A stretch of DNA of 64,000 nucleotides from positions 25,857,758 to 25,921,757 of the forward strand of contig CM054153.1 in the NCBI GenBank assembly GCA_028751875.1, written 5' to 3'. The first letter of the stretch is position 1, and each line of letters opens with the position of its first letter. Origin of the DNA: Rapana venosa (lineage: Eukaryota > Mollusca > Gastropoda > Neogastropoda > Muricidae). The notes below the pieces were generated by a model. That model was not told where the DNA came from. It saw only the letters and a list, made by a program, of their open reading frames with translations, and did no database searches. The position numbers and the translations under genes are program-made. Below are positions 1-10,200 of the stretch, one piece after another.

Positions 1-235
1 CAAAGAGGGAAACACATGTCGTAGGCTATACTTTTATATGTTAGTATGCTTCCAGCACAATTTGCTACTTAAGTTGTTTGTGGGTTGTTGTTTTTTTACC
101 TCCCACCCCACCCCCAAAAATATATAATATATATATATATATCAACCATGTTTGGGGTGAGCATAGTGTTATGTAGTTCTGGGGCTAGATATAGTTTGGG
201 AGGGGGGGGGGGTTGTTTGGGGGGGAGGAGGGGGG
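1..235. other. Non-coding leader with (TA)n and poly-G tracts
   Basis: No gene is visible here. There is a short (TA)n run near 122-143 and G-rich runs near 199-235. Both are low-complexity DNA of the kind that flanks the exon candidate to the right. Open frames across the G run are proline or glycine homopolymers and are not credible proteins. Confidence 0.6.
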
Positions 236-446
236 GAAGCTGTATTTTCTTGACATCGTGATGGCAACCAATCAAACCAACCAACCAATCAGTCAGTCAG
301 TCAGTCAATGATTATTTCTCCAGGACGTAGACGTAACTGGGTGAAGCTGTATTTTCTTTGACATCGTGATGGCAACCAATCAAACCAACCAATGGGTCAA
401 TCAATCAGTCAATGAACATTTCTCCAGGACGTTGACGTACCTCGGT
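236..446. repeat. Two tandem copies of a ~105 bp block
   Basis: Positions 236-342 and 343-446 share the same order of landmarks: GAAGCTGTATTTTCTT, GACATCGTGATGGCAACC, a CCAACCAA/CAGTCAGT simple-repeat core, and TTTCTCCAGGACGT. The second copy ends at the splice donor of the minus-strand exon candidate (GTACGT, reverse complement of 435-440). The matching place in the first copy has lost the GT. The duplication therefore covers the start of an intron; the copy nearest the exon keeps the working-looking donor. Confidence 0.8.
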
Positions 447-710
447 GAGAAGGACCCAACCAGGTAGAGGTGCGTCGCATTGGCCCAGTCGATGACGTAA
501 TTGGCGCCGGTGGTGCTAATGTTGAAAGCGTGACTCTGGCGGGGGCTCTGTATAGAGACGCGTATCGTGGCCGTCAGGAATTGCAAGCTGTAGGTGACCT
601 CGTTATTTGGCTTTGATTTGAGGTTTCCTCGGTGTAGAAAGTTGGCCGGAGTGTCTTTGTGTCGTCGCCAGAATATGCCACCAGAGCGAAGTTCGTCCAG
701 CTTCCATAGC
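441..710 (-). CDS. Candidate internal coding exon, protein unrecognised
   Basis: On the minus strand, 710 to 441 is open for about 90 codons and is bounded by splice-like signals: an AG (TTGCAAAG) just upstream at 711-713 and a consensus donor, GAG|GTACGT, at 440-435. The residues are mixed and non-repetitive, for example NISTTGANYVIDWANATHLY near the C-terminal end, with two N-glycosylation-like sequons (NIS, NAT). That suggests an extracellular or luminal domain. The upstream half also has an open alternative frame, so a one-base assembly error inside the exon is possible. I do not recognise the family. A weakness is that the acceptor lies against a (TG)n microsatellite instead of a normal pyrimidine tract. 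Confidence 0.4.
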
Positions 711-723
711 CTTTGCAACACAT

Positions 724-752
724 GCCACACACACACACACACACACACACAT
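724..752. repeat. (CA)n microsatellite
   Basis: An uninterrupted run of CA dinucleotides. It lies in the presumed intron next to the exon candidate and produces spurious cysteine/valine frames on the minus strand. Confidence 0.9.
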
Positions 753-962
753 AAAACAAGAGAAGGAGTTTGCAGTCGGTTTAAATGATTGTTTCAAATC
801 CAGCTTCACAAAACTGCATTCGTTTCACTTAACGACACGTTTTAAATCCAGCTTCAAGGCATAACCTATTTTGAAGATAAGACTTTCCCTGTTTCATCTC
901 GCGTAATTATCTGTCCTTGCCTGTAACAGCTGAAATCCCCGTTTTACCTTGCCGAAGTGTAC
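753..962. other. Non-coding spacer
   Basis: Nothing recognisable. The short phrase AAATCCAGCTTCA occurs twice about 50 bases apart (near 797 and 844), a small local duplication. No open frame of note. Confidence 0.5.
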
Positions 963-1125
963 AGTGTGTGTGTGTGTGTGTGTACATTTGAACTTGTTGA
1001 TATTAATTGTTATTGGTTGTATGTGTAAAAATGTGTTGAATGCAAGCGCTTTGATTTGTTTTTACAAGATATAGCGCTGTATAAATTCCATTCATTAATA
1101 TTATTATAATAATTTTATTATTATT
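963..1125 (+). repeat. SINE/LINE 3' tail fragment after a (TG)n run
   Basis: After a (TG)n run at about 964-984, the segment near 1045-1125 reads GCGCTTTGATTTG, then ATAGCGCTGTATAAATTCCA, then a TTA/ATT-rich tail. The same tail occurs at about 1310-1382 and, reversed, at 45153-45240. A shared AAGCGCT...ATAGCGCTATATAAAT-type end followed by a trinucleotide microsatellite is typical of SINEs mobilised by an L2/CR1-like LINE. Only the 3' end is clear here. Confidence 0.6.
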
Positions 1126-1205
1126 TCCTTACTAAGATCTTCCCTCGCATTATCCATCCATACTCCTCAGCGGCTACCCCCATCTCTTATCACCGTGTAT
1201 AGGCA

Positions 1206-1252
1206 TGCTGCGCGCGCGCGCGCGCATGCGTGCGTGTGTGTGTGTGTGTGTG
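1206..1252. repeat. (CG)n/(TG)n compound microsatellite
   Basis: Alternating CG then TG dinucleotides. Alternating purine-pyrimidine DNA of this type can adopt Z-DNA in vitro. No other function is indicated. Confidence 0.85.
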
Positions 1253-1402
1253 ATATTGATATCTTTTTATTTTATTCATGAATGATTGCATAAGTATAAT
1301 GATTTGAATGTAGGGCGTTTTGATTTGTTCCTTTGCAAGATTCAGCGCTATATACATTCCATACATTATTATTATTATTATCATCAAAATTTATTTTCCA
1401 AA
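1253..1402 (+). repeat. SINE 3' tail fragment with (ATT)n end
   Basis: The segment has the same end as the copies at 1045-1125 and 45153-45240: GGCGTTTTGATTTG, TTGCAAGATTCAGCGCTATA, CATTCCATACATT, then (ATT)n. It directly precedes the tRNA/5S-like SINE that starts at 1403, so one SINE appears to have inserted next to the tail of another. Confidence 0.6.
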
Positions 1403-1685
1403 GGGGACGGGATAGCTCAGTGGTCAGAGAACTCGCTTCCCCCCCAGCCAATGTCAAGCAGCGTCGAGCGTGGTTACCTCTTGGACGGGTGACTGTTTGC
1501 GCGCCTTGGCTTCAGTACAGTTCCCCAGTTCCCCCAGCTGTAAATGGGTACCTGCCCTCTTTAGGGTCAGGGAAGGTAAAGCAGCGAGGGAGAGGAGATG
1601 GGCGCCGCCCTCAATATGCTGGCCCTAGAGAAGTGAGGTCTCTGACGCCTCGCTCCCCTAGGTTATGGGACACCTTTACCTTTTT
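1403..1685 (+). mobile_element. SINE with tRNA-like 5' part and 5S rRNA-like segment (copy 1)
   Basis: The 5' part (1403-1440) reads like the 5' half of a tRNA, with the A-box-type string GATAGCTCAGTGGTCAGAG at 1411-1429. It is followed not by a tRNA B-box half but by 1456-1495, which matches the 3' half of eukaryotic 5S rRNA without gaps (AAGCAG.GTCG.GC.TGGTTA and CTTGGA.GGGTGAC). From memory of the 5S consensus, about 32 of 40 bases agree. The body then continues with AGCTGTAAATGGGTACCTG and ends at CACCTTTACCTTTT. It is transcribed by RNA polymerase III in principle and codes for nothing. A second copy is at 4041-4310. Confidence 0.75.
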
Positions 1686-1879
1686 TATTTTCGAAAATAA
1701 AAATCTCCAACAAACTAAAACAAAACAATTTTGGAGGGAAGTTATGGAGAAAAATAAAAGACAGTTTTTATAACTGGAGTGGGGGTTGGGGGAGGGTGAA
1801 AATCCTCTTTTGTCGTCTTCTCTGGGGGGTTTTTGGCCATTGTTAAGGTAGCCGCATTCCGTACTTTTATTTATTATTT
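1686..1879. other. Spacer between two SINEs
   Basis: A/T-rich then G-rich sequence with no recognised gene or repeat family. The GGGGGTTGGGGGAGGG stretch near 1782 is low complexity. Confidence 0.5.
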
Positions 1880-2465
1880 ATTTATTCTTTTATATCGAGG
1901 ATAATGGAATAAGCACTTATATGCTTTTTTACATTCAGTCCCCGTGTGTATGCGGATTTGTGAATTCTGTCATCTGTTCCCACCGGTACACAATGGCCTA
2001 CTCTTACGAAAAGCGGAACGGGATTTAACGTGTGCGCAAGATGTTCTGCGTGCGTTCGCACACGGGGCCTCGGGGACAATGTCTAACCAAGGCGCCAAAG
2101 GCAAATTTGGGGGGGGGGGGGGGGGGGGGGGGGCCGTGGTTGTTTTTAAAAAAAACAGTTAACCCTTTTCCTACCGGCAAGAAACGGCCTTCTCTTCCGA
2201 AAGGCGGAACGGGTTTGAAGTTAAATGTGCAAGATGTTCTGCGTGCGGTTTTTTTTTCTTTTCTTTTTTTTTTTTTGGCACACGGGGCTACGGGATAATA
2301 GTCTCATCCGAAGACTCGTGGGAGGAAGTAGTCAGTACTGATGTTAACTGTAAGGGGGGTAAAAAAATGTCCTTGAACGGGCGTGTCGATGGCAGGAGGT
2401 CACTCGAACCCAGGCAGTCAAATGGCAAGCGTGTCGCTCTATCCACTAGCCTTTCCCGCGCGCTA
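1880..2465 (-). mobile_element. tRNA-derived SINE, family B, near full length
   Basis: Read on the minus strand, the element starts near 2465 with a tRNA-like head: an A-box-like TAGTGGATAGAG and a B-box GGTTCGAGTGACC. It runs through a body with GGCCATTGTGTACCGGTGGG-type sequence and ends in a T/A-rich tail near 1880. The body string around ACAATGGCCTACTCTTACG and CGGAACGGGATTTAACGTG recurs at 2815-3215, 3324-3665, 47709-47926 and 62345-62560, which defines the family. A poly-G run at 2108-2133 and homopolymer runs near 2250-2276 interrupt it. Confidence 0.75.
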
Positions 2466-2574
2466 TGTATAAATTATCATTATTAATTTTATAGTATATA
2501 TTTTGCTTCTCTTTTATTGTTGTTGGTCTTGTTCCTCGGCTAGTGCTCTAAGGTTTACCGAAGGTAAGATTTTG

Positions 2575-2772
2575 CGTACGCACGCACACATACACATACA
2601 ACACACGTGCACGCACACACACACACACGAGCACGCACATACACGAGCACGCACACACACGAGCACACACTCACACACAACCACAACACGCCCGCACGCA
2701 CACACAAATTCAAGTCAACCTACCTGGTGACTAGGCGAAAACACACCACTCTCTCTCTCTCACACACGCGCG

Positions 2773-2811
<39 letters not shown>

Positions 2812-2812
2812 C
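2575..2812. repeat. Imperfect (CA)n / (CACG)n microsatellite
   Basis: Long CA-rich tracts with CACG and CT interruptions, pure (CA)n near 2781-2811. The histidine/threonine and cysteine/valine frames here are shadows of the repeat. Confidence 0.9.
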
Positions 2813-3215
2813 GGGAACGGGGCATCCTGGTGGTTAAGAGTGATGCGCATAACGCTCGTGATCTGCTGACCGGGGTTCGAATCTCGTTCATAGAGGATTT
2901 TTCCTAACATCAGTGCCGACTCCACTCCCACCCCCCACCCCCCCAAAAAAAAAAAAATCTTTCGGGTGAGACTATAAACCGAGGTCTCGAATACGAACGA
3001 ACGCAAAACATCTCGCGCACATCTTGCGAACATCTGACGCCCACGTTAAAACCCCGTTCCGCTTTTTCAGAAAAGTAGGCCATTGTGTGCCGGTGGGAAC
3101 GGATGACAGAATCGACAAAAACTGCATACACACGGCCAGGGTCTTGATGCTGTTAAAAAAACAACAACACAGGAATGTTTTTTTCCCCATTATCCTCGAA
3201 ATGTAGAAAACAAAA
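2813..3215 (+). mobile_element. tRNA-derived SINE, family B
   Basis: The tRNA-like head begins near 2815, with an A-box-like TGGTGGTTAAGAG at 2828-2840 and a good B-box GGTTCGAATC at 2874-2883. The body includes AGTAGGCCATTGTGTGCCGG and the 3' part ends in a Pol III-style A/T-rich tail near 3215. It is the plus-strand counterpart of 1880-2465, with the same internal order. Confidence 0.8.
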
Positions 3216-3323
3216 TAAATAAAACCCAACCAACAAACCCAAAAAAACCCACCACACACACACACAAGCAAGCCAAACCCAACCAAACCAAACCTACCTA
3301 CCAACCGACCTAATCCGAGTCAA
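3216..3323. repeat. (CCAAA)n-like and CA-rich low complexity
   Basis: Short A/C-rich motifs such as AACCCAACCAAC and CACACACA. It forms the tail or flank of the preceding SINE. No coding signal. Confidence 0.7.
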
Positions 3324-3665
3324 GGAGGAAGGTGGCAGGATGGTTAAGACGTTTGTCTGCCAACAAGTAAACCGTGAGGTTCTGGTTTCGATTTCCAGCC
3401 TCCCCCTTTCTTTCCATTTGAAAAAAAAAATCGAATGATGTAAAAAGCCCTTCGGTGAACTTTTAAACCGAGGCCCCGTTGTGCAAAACGCACGCAAAAA
3501 CACTTGCGCAATTTAAAATCCTGTTCCGTTTCGAAAGAGTAGAGTAGGCCATTGTGTGCCGGGGGGAAACGTGACAAAATTGACAAACCGCATAAAAGGG
3601 GGAGGTTTAAAAAAAAAAAAAAAGCACTTGGGGCTTTTTCCCTTATCCTCGTTATAAAAGAAAAA
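3324..3665 (+). mobile_element. tRNA-derived SINE, family B, diverged copy
   Basis: The head GGTGGCAGGATGGTTAAGACG carries an A-box-like string, followed by GGTTCTGGTTTCGATTTCC in place of a clean B-box. The body AGTAGGCCATTGTGTGCCGG and the terminal CCTTATCCTCGTTAT match the neighbouring copy. It is older or more error-laden than 2813-3215. Confidence 0.7.
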
Positions 3666-4040
3666 AATAAAAAAACCAAAACCCAAACCCAAAACCCAAA
3701 CCCAACCAAACCCCAAATCCACCAAGTCACACGGCCTTCCCGGGTGACCAGCCTAAGAGAATGTGGGGGCCGCACATGGCAAAGGGTTTTGTCCAGCGTC
3801 TGGGGGTCAGGCGATCTGGAGATGCTCTGCCCCCCCCGTAGGGCCCCCCCCGCACGGCCCCCCCCGCTGACCAATGCGAGGGAGCGGGCGATGAGAGGGG
3901 GGGCGGCGGGGTATGACCCCCATACCTCTCCCTTGAACCCGGGGCCACTTGGAGTTGACCCGCGATTTCAAAAAAGGGGGGTTTTTTGTTTTGTTTTTTG
4001 GTTTGGTTTTGGGGGTTTTTTGGTTGTTGTTTTTTTTCAA
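3666..4040. other. Low-complexity and GC-rich unidentified segment
   Basis: CCAAA-type repeats (3666-3720), then a GC-rich stretch (about 3730-3960) with long C and G runs, then G/T runs to 4040. I find no gene or known repeat. The run-length noise increases towards the gap at 4785 and suggests poor consensus. Confidence 0.5.
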
Positions 4041-4310
4041 GGGGGAGGGTAGCTCAGTGGTCGGAGCTCGCTTTCCCCAGCCAAATTAAGCAGCGTCGAG
4101 CGTGGTTTCCACGGATGGGTGACCGTTTTTGCTGCCTTGGCTTCAGTACAGTTCACCCCGTGTAAATGGGTACTGCCCCCTTTTTAGGGTCAGGGAAAGG
4201 GAAAAACAGCGAGGGGGGGGGGATGGGGGCCGCCCTCATATCCTAGGGCCCCAGGAAGGAGGTCTCTGACGCCCCGCCCCAGACCTTTGGTTATGGGGCA
4301 CCTTTACCTT
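4041..4310 (+). mobile_element. SINE with tRNA-like 5' part and 5S rRNA-like segment (copy 2)
   Basis: Same organisation as 1403-1685. A GGTAGCTCAGTGGTCGGAG head is followed at 4088-4125 by the 5S-like string AAGCAGCGTCGAGCGTGGTT, then GGATGGGTGACCG. In this copy GGATGGGTGACCG is closer to the 5S consensus than in copy 1, which supports common descent from a 5S-like source over chance. It ends at GGGGCACCTTTACCTT. Confidence 0.75.
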
Positions 4311-4784
4311 ACCCCTTTTTGGGGGGTTGGGGGGGGGGGGGGGGGGGGTTGGGTTGGGTGTTTTTTTTCGAGGTGGGCACCTCCTGCTGGGGTGGGTTCT
4401 TGGTCCGCTGGGCCTTTAAAAAAAAAAAACAAACAAAACCTCAAAAGGGATTGGATTATTTAGGAATTTGGGGGGCTTGCGGGGGGTTTTTAGGAAGGGT
4501 TGAGCTGTGGGGGGGGTTCTGGGTTTGGGGGGATGGGGTTAGTTTGGGATGGGTTGGGTTGGGGTTGGGTTTGGGGGTTTATTGGTTTGAGTTGGGGGGT
4601 TGGGTCGGAGTTTATCGAGTTTGGGTTGGGTCAGTTGGTTTCCCAGGGTTTGGGGTTGGGTTGGGTTTAGGGTTGGGGTTGAGCTGGGTTTGGGTTTGTT
4701 CTGGGGGGGATTAAATTCTGGGGTTTGGGTTGTTTGGGTTTTTTGTGGATTTGGTTTAGTTGGGGGTTTTGGGGTTTTTGTGGG
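4311..4784. repeat. G/T-rich low complexity next to gap
   Basis: Degenerate GGGTT/TTGGGG-like sequence and poly-G, without a regular telomeric TTAGGG period. The segment sits at a contig edge, and the high homopolymer content probably reflects unpolished consensus. Confidence 0.8.
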
Positions 4785-5284
4785 NNNNNNNNNNNNNNNN
4801 NNNNNNNNNNNNNNNNNNNNNNNNNNNNNNNNNNNNNNNNNNNNNNNNNNNNNNNNNNNNNNNNNNNNNNNNNNNNNNNNNNNNNNNNNNNNNNNNNNNN
4901 NNNNNNNNNNNNNNNNNNNNNNNNNNNNNNNNNNNNNNNNNNNNNNNNNNNNNNNNNNNNNNNNNNNNNNNNNNNNNNNNNNNNNNNNNNNNNNNNNNNN
5001 NNNNNNNNNNNNNNNNNNNNNNNNNNNNNNNNNNNNNNNNNNNNNNNNNNNNNNNNNNNNNNNNNNNNNNNNNNNNNNNNNNNNNNNNNNNNNNNNNNNN
5101 NNNNNNNNNNNNNNNNNNNNNNNNNNNNNNNNNNNNNNNNNNNNNNNNNNNNNNNNNNNNNNNNNNNNNNNNNNNNNNNNNNNNNNNNNNNNNNNNNNNN
5201 NNNNNNNNNNNNNNNNNNNNNNNNNNNNNNNNNNNNNNNNNNNNNNNNNNNNNNNNNNNNNNNNNNNNNNNNNNNNNNNNNNNN
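4785..5284. other. Assembly gap (500 N)
   Basis: Exactly 500 N, so a placeholder length and not a measured one. The right side resumes in the middle of an array unit; the left side is G/T-rich. The true distance and adjacency of the flanks are unknown. Confidence 1.
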
Positions 5285-7290
5285 TGAACCTAAAGCGCTC
5301 TAGCAAGTAGGAAGACAAAATATGCTATCTGCACTGCATGCCAACAGCAGGGCCCGAAGACAAGTACTTCAAATGTAGCTTCATATATCATTTCTCTTTT
5401 CTCAACTTCTAAAACATTTGAAGAACCAAAAAACTGGGTGAGTGGAGACTTCGAACAACTACACAGGCTGCAACCGTAAGCCACCTTTCGCCCTTGTCTT
5501 CACTACTAAGAGCATGACTTCAGTTGGCTGTCATGTTATCCGGTCCTTGCTCTCACTCACCACCGACTACCACTTCTTAAATCTTCTATATAAACCCTAC
5601 ATTCCTCTGACAACAAATGAAAACGGTCTTTGTAATCTGCACAGTAAAATACAACACACAAATACACAGACAACAACTTATCAGATAAACTGATACATTT
5701 TTCTTCAATATTCACCCACTCCATTATATTTGTGTAAAAATACTGCAACAGTCTTAAGTATTGAAGCTGTTTCAATGCTTCAAAAACCTTTTCCATTTCA
5801 TCCGGAAGTTCTTAATTACCTCCCTTTGCATGAGGTGATTAGGAATCGTCTCCGTGGAACATGCGACCACAATGAGAATAATGATGATGATGATGATGAT
5901 GATGATGATATAGTAATCATTACTGTCATTTTTCTTAGATGTGATGATTGATGATAATGATCTTTACATTAAGGCACAATAGATCAGAAATTGCTTTGTG
6001 CTGTAGTTCTGGGGATCTGTTTATTAAATCTGACAGCAGTCCTTCTTTCATTGTTTTTCATCGCTTCAATGCTTTCAACAATAGCATTTAAAAACACACC
6101 TGATCCACACACACACACCCCCAGAAAACCAAAAATCATCTAAATTTGTTTTGTTTGGGTTTGGTTTGGTTTAATGTCCATTCACTATTTGGATATGATG
6201 GGAGTTGAAATCCATTTTTTCATTTTAGTAGCTTTCTTTCAAACTTTATGTAAGTCCTTGGATTCTGATATACTTCATTTATACAGAAATCTGTCCAATA
6301 CTTGTTTTTCCCCCTTACAATGAACCTTAGCACATTTCATAGGAATAAGTTTTCTTCTGATTGATCTTTTAACCATGTTTTGCACTGCTCCTTTTGATAG
6401 TTCACTGCTTCTTCACATGCTTTAGTCCACCATCTTTTGCCGATCGCTTTCCATTCTTGCTGGTTTTGCGTTTGGGGATGGAAAACGCAGCTGCAAGCAG
6501 GAGCTTTGCCAGAAAATTTGAACAAAATTTATCAGCATCATCCCTGCAAATCGCTTCAATATCAATAGCTTGCAGAATCGATGAAAAGTACTCCAGTTAG
6601 CCAGTTTGTAAACAAATTTAGGATTTTATCTTCTGTATGTGCTAGATCTGATGTGGCAAGGTCCTCGGATGACAATGTAATAGGAAAATGACCACTTCCG
6701 AGACAATCTTCTTCAACATTGAATTTCGTGGAAAAGCCGCTCTTTAGTGCAAACAAAAAGAGTACATGGTGGGAAAAAAACGGCCGTATATATTATGCAA
6801 AATGTCATCATTGGTGAACCTCAGCGCTCTAGCCAAGTAAGGAAGACAAAATATGCTATCTGCACTGCATGCCAACAGCAGGGCCCGAAGACAAGTACTT
6901 CAAATGTAGCTTCATATATCATTTCTCTTTTCTCAACTTCTAAACATTTGTAGAACCAAAAAACTGGGTGAGTGGAGACTTCGAACAACTACACAGGCTG
7001 CAACCGTAAGCCACCTTTCGCCCTTGTCTTCACTACTAAGAGCATGACTTCAGTTGGCTGTCATGTTATCCGGTCCTTGCTCTCACTCACCACCGACTAC
7101 CACTTCTTAAATCTTCTATATAAACCCTACATTCCTCTGACAACAAATGAAAACGGTCTTTGTAATCTGCACAGTAAAATACAACACACAAATACACAGA
7201 CAACAACTTATCAGATAAACTGATACATTTTTCTTCAATATTCACACCACTCCATTATATTTGTGTAAAAATATGAAATTTGTATTGAAT
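5285..7290. repeat. Array units, clean block (first 1.3 units)
   Basis: One full unit (5285-6815) and the first ~470 bases of the next. Sequence 5300-5700 and 6830-7230 is nearly identical. The GAT tract is at about 5882-5908. Quality collapses at about 7275, in mid-unit. Confidence 0.9.
6283..6757 (-). pseudogene. LINE endonuclease/linker fragment within array unit
   Basis: Minus-strand translation gives EEDCLGSGHFPITLSSED, corresponding to the C-terminal SDH region of an APE-type LINE endonuclease, followed by a basic linker with KRWWTKACEEAVNYQKEQC, the WW..C..AV pattern seen between endonuclease and RT in Jockey/CR1-like elements. There is no RT domain, no start and no intact catalytic core. 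The canonical SDH triad residue Asp is Gly here. It is a dead fragment that moves only as part of the satellite. Confidence 0.65.
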
Positions 7291-10200
7291 TTTAATGTTT
7301 AAAATTTTTTTTTTCTGGGGGTTTTAATTATCCCCTTTCATAAAGGGGATTAGGAATGTCTGGGAAATGGACCAAAAAGAATAATTGAAGAGATTTTTAT
7401 TTTAAACTTCTGCTTTTTTTTAAAAGGTTTTTAAAAAAGATTTACAAACCCCCAAAACAAAATTTTGTTTTTGTTTGGGTTGTTTTTAAATTCATTTTTT
7501 TTTTGTTTTTATGAGTTTAAACATTTTTCCCCCTATACCCAACCCCAGAAAAACCAAAAAAAATCTAAATTTTTTTTTGGGTTTTTTTTTTGGTTTTCCT
7601 TCCTTTTTTAAGGATTAAATTTTAAATTTTTTTTTTTGTTTTTTAAAAAATGGTTTTTTGGTTTGATATTCCCCTTTTACAGTTTTTTCCCCCTTTTTTT
7701 CCCCCCTTTCAAAAACCCTTGCCTTTCTTTGGGGAAAAAGTTTTTTTTAGGGGCTTTTAAAAATTTTTACCCTTTTTTTTTCACTCCTTCAATGTTTATC
7801 CCCCAACTTTGGGCCCCCAAAGTTTCCATTTTGCGGGTTTTCTTTGGGATAAAACCGCTGCAAAAGGGGTTTTCAGAAAAGAACAAAATTTAACATATTT
7901 CCGCAATCGCCAAATAATTTCTTAAAAAACGTTTAAAAATACCCCAAGCAGTTTGAAAAAAAAGGGTTTTTTTTTTATTGCAAAATTTTGGAATCCTCAG
8001 CAGTAATAGGAAAAAAATTCCGGCAATTTTTTTAACAGACGGGAAAAACCTCTTTTAAGGAAACAAAAAAGTTCCGGGGAAAAAAAAAATAATTACAAAA
8101 CTTTGGTGACCTCAGCCCTCCCGTAAGGGAAAAAAATTTCGCCCCGTAAAGCAGGGGGGGGCGTCTTATGGGCTCTTTCATTTCCCCTCAAATTCTAAAA
8201 CTTTTAAAAAAAATTGAAACCGAAAACTCCAACTGCACCGAAACTTTTTCCCCCATACAAACTTATCATTTCTGTCATTTTTTCTTTTCCCTCCATAAGT
8301 AATTCTTAAATTTTTATATTTAACTTTTCCTTTCCAAAAAAATTTCCTTTAAACTCACGAAATTTTAAAAAAAATCCCCGCAAAATTATAGAAAAATTCT
8401 ACCAAATTAAAACCCCCCCATTTTTGTAAAAATATGAAATCTTAGTATTGGCTTTTATGTTAAAAACCCTTTTCCCTTTACCAAAATTTTTTAATTCCCC
8501 CCTTTGTGGGGTGATTGGGGTCGTTTAAAATGCGACCCTTTTTTATTGAGTGTATTTAAAGTTTTCAACTATTTTTTTAAATTTTATTAAAAACCCAAAA
8601 CAAATAAACAAAAATTGTTTTTTTTTTTGTTTGGGGTTTTTTATTTTAAAAATTTAGAAAACTTTTTAATTTTTTTTCTCTTTTTTGCTTTAACAAACTT
8701 AAAAAACCCCCTTAACCCAAAACCCCAAAAACCAAAAAATCTCAAAATTTGTTTTTTTTTTTTGGAACCTTTACATTTTATGAGGGGGTGAAATCCTTTT
8801 TTTATTTTTACTTTTTTAAACTTTTGAATCTGGTTTATTAAATTCTTTACAAAATCTTCCTATTGTTTTTTCCCTTTTCTTTCTTTGAACAAGGGGAAAA
8901 GTTTTTTTTGAATTTTTTAAATTTTTGCATCCCCCTTTTTTTAAAACATCTTTTCAATCTTTTGAAAATCTTTTTCCCATGTTTCATTTTGGTTTTTTTT
9001 GGGGGGGAAAACGGTGCAAGCAGGGGCGAGGGAAAAATTTAACAAAATTTTACAGATTCCTGCCCCTCAAAACAAAAAAAGGGGAAAGTTGAAAAAAACC
9101 CCCCCGTTGTAAACAAATTTGGGGTTTATTTTGATTCAGCGTTGCCCAAGGGGGGAGACAAATTTTTTAGGAATGCCCCCCGGGCAAATCTTCAAATGTT
9201 TCTAAAACCCCTTTTCAACAAAAAACATGGTGGGAAAAAAAAAAGGGTATAATTTTGAAAACTCAGGTGAACCCAACCCCTTTGCGTAAAACAAAAATAT
9301 CATTGCCCGCATGACCGGGCCCAAGCTTCTTTAAAAGCTTATTTTATTTTTTTTTTCCCCAAATTAAAACATTTTTAAACCAAAAAAAGGGGAGTAACCC
9401 AAAAAAATACAAGGCCAACCTAAGACTTTCGTTTCTTATATAAACATAATTTTGTTTTCTGAGGGCCCTTTTTAAGACCCCCTTTTAAAATTTTAAAACC
9501 CTCATTTCTACCAAAAATTAAAACGGTCTTTTTTTATTTAATTTAAAAAACAAAAACCAAAAACAGCAAAACTTATAGTAAATGAAATTTTTTTAAAATA
9601 CAATCATTTTTTTGGTAAAAATATGAAAAGTTTAAAATTAAGGCATGTTTAAAAACTTTTCATTTTTTGGGGTTTTAATTATCCCTTTTCAGAGGGGTTT
9701 AAAAAATTTCCGTAACTCACACATGGAAAAGATTTAAAAAAAAGAAAAAAAAATTTACTTATTTTTTTGTTTGGGGGTGTTTATTAAAAAAACTTTAATT
9801 TGGAAATAATTAAAAATTTCTTTTCTTTTTGTTTCGGGGAATTTTTTTTTTAAAATTAAATTTTTTTTTTTTTTTAAAACGCAATTCTTTATTGTTTTTC
9901 TCGCTTAAACTTTTAACAAAAGTTTTTAAAAAACCCCCTTAAAACCCCCCCCGAAAACCAAAAATATCAAATTTTTTTGTTTGGGTTTTTTGGTTTTGCC
10001 TTTTTTAAAAGATGGGATTGAAAAATTTTTTCATTTTTACCCCCTTTTTAAATTTTTAAAACTTGGTTTGATAACCATTTAAAGAAATCTTTTCCAAAAA
10101 TTTTTTTTCCCCTTTAAATCCCTTCCAAATTTTTTAGGATTGTTTTTTCTTTGGGTCTTTTTTGTTTTTACCCTTTTGGCAAGCTTCTTACATGTTTTTA

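Noticed and set aside
2503..2837. Histidine/threonine-rich and cysteine/valine-rich proteins (also 43132-43674, 57469-58302, 49397-49652)
   Set aside because: They are shadow translations of CA/TG microsatellites.
4530..4784. Possible telomeric repeat
   Set aside because: The sequence is degenerate G/T-rich DNA without a constant TTAGGG period, and it lies at a poor-quality contig edge.
4539..5318. Open frames across the N gaps (also 53197-53782)
   Set aside because: They consist of undetermined residues over 500 N and only appear open.
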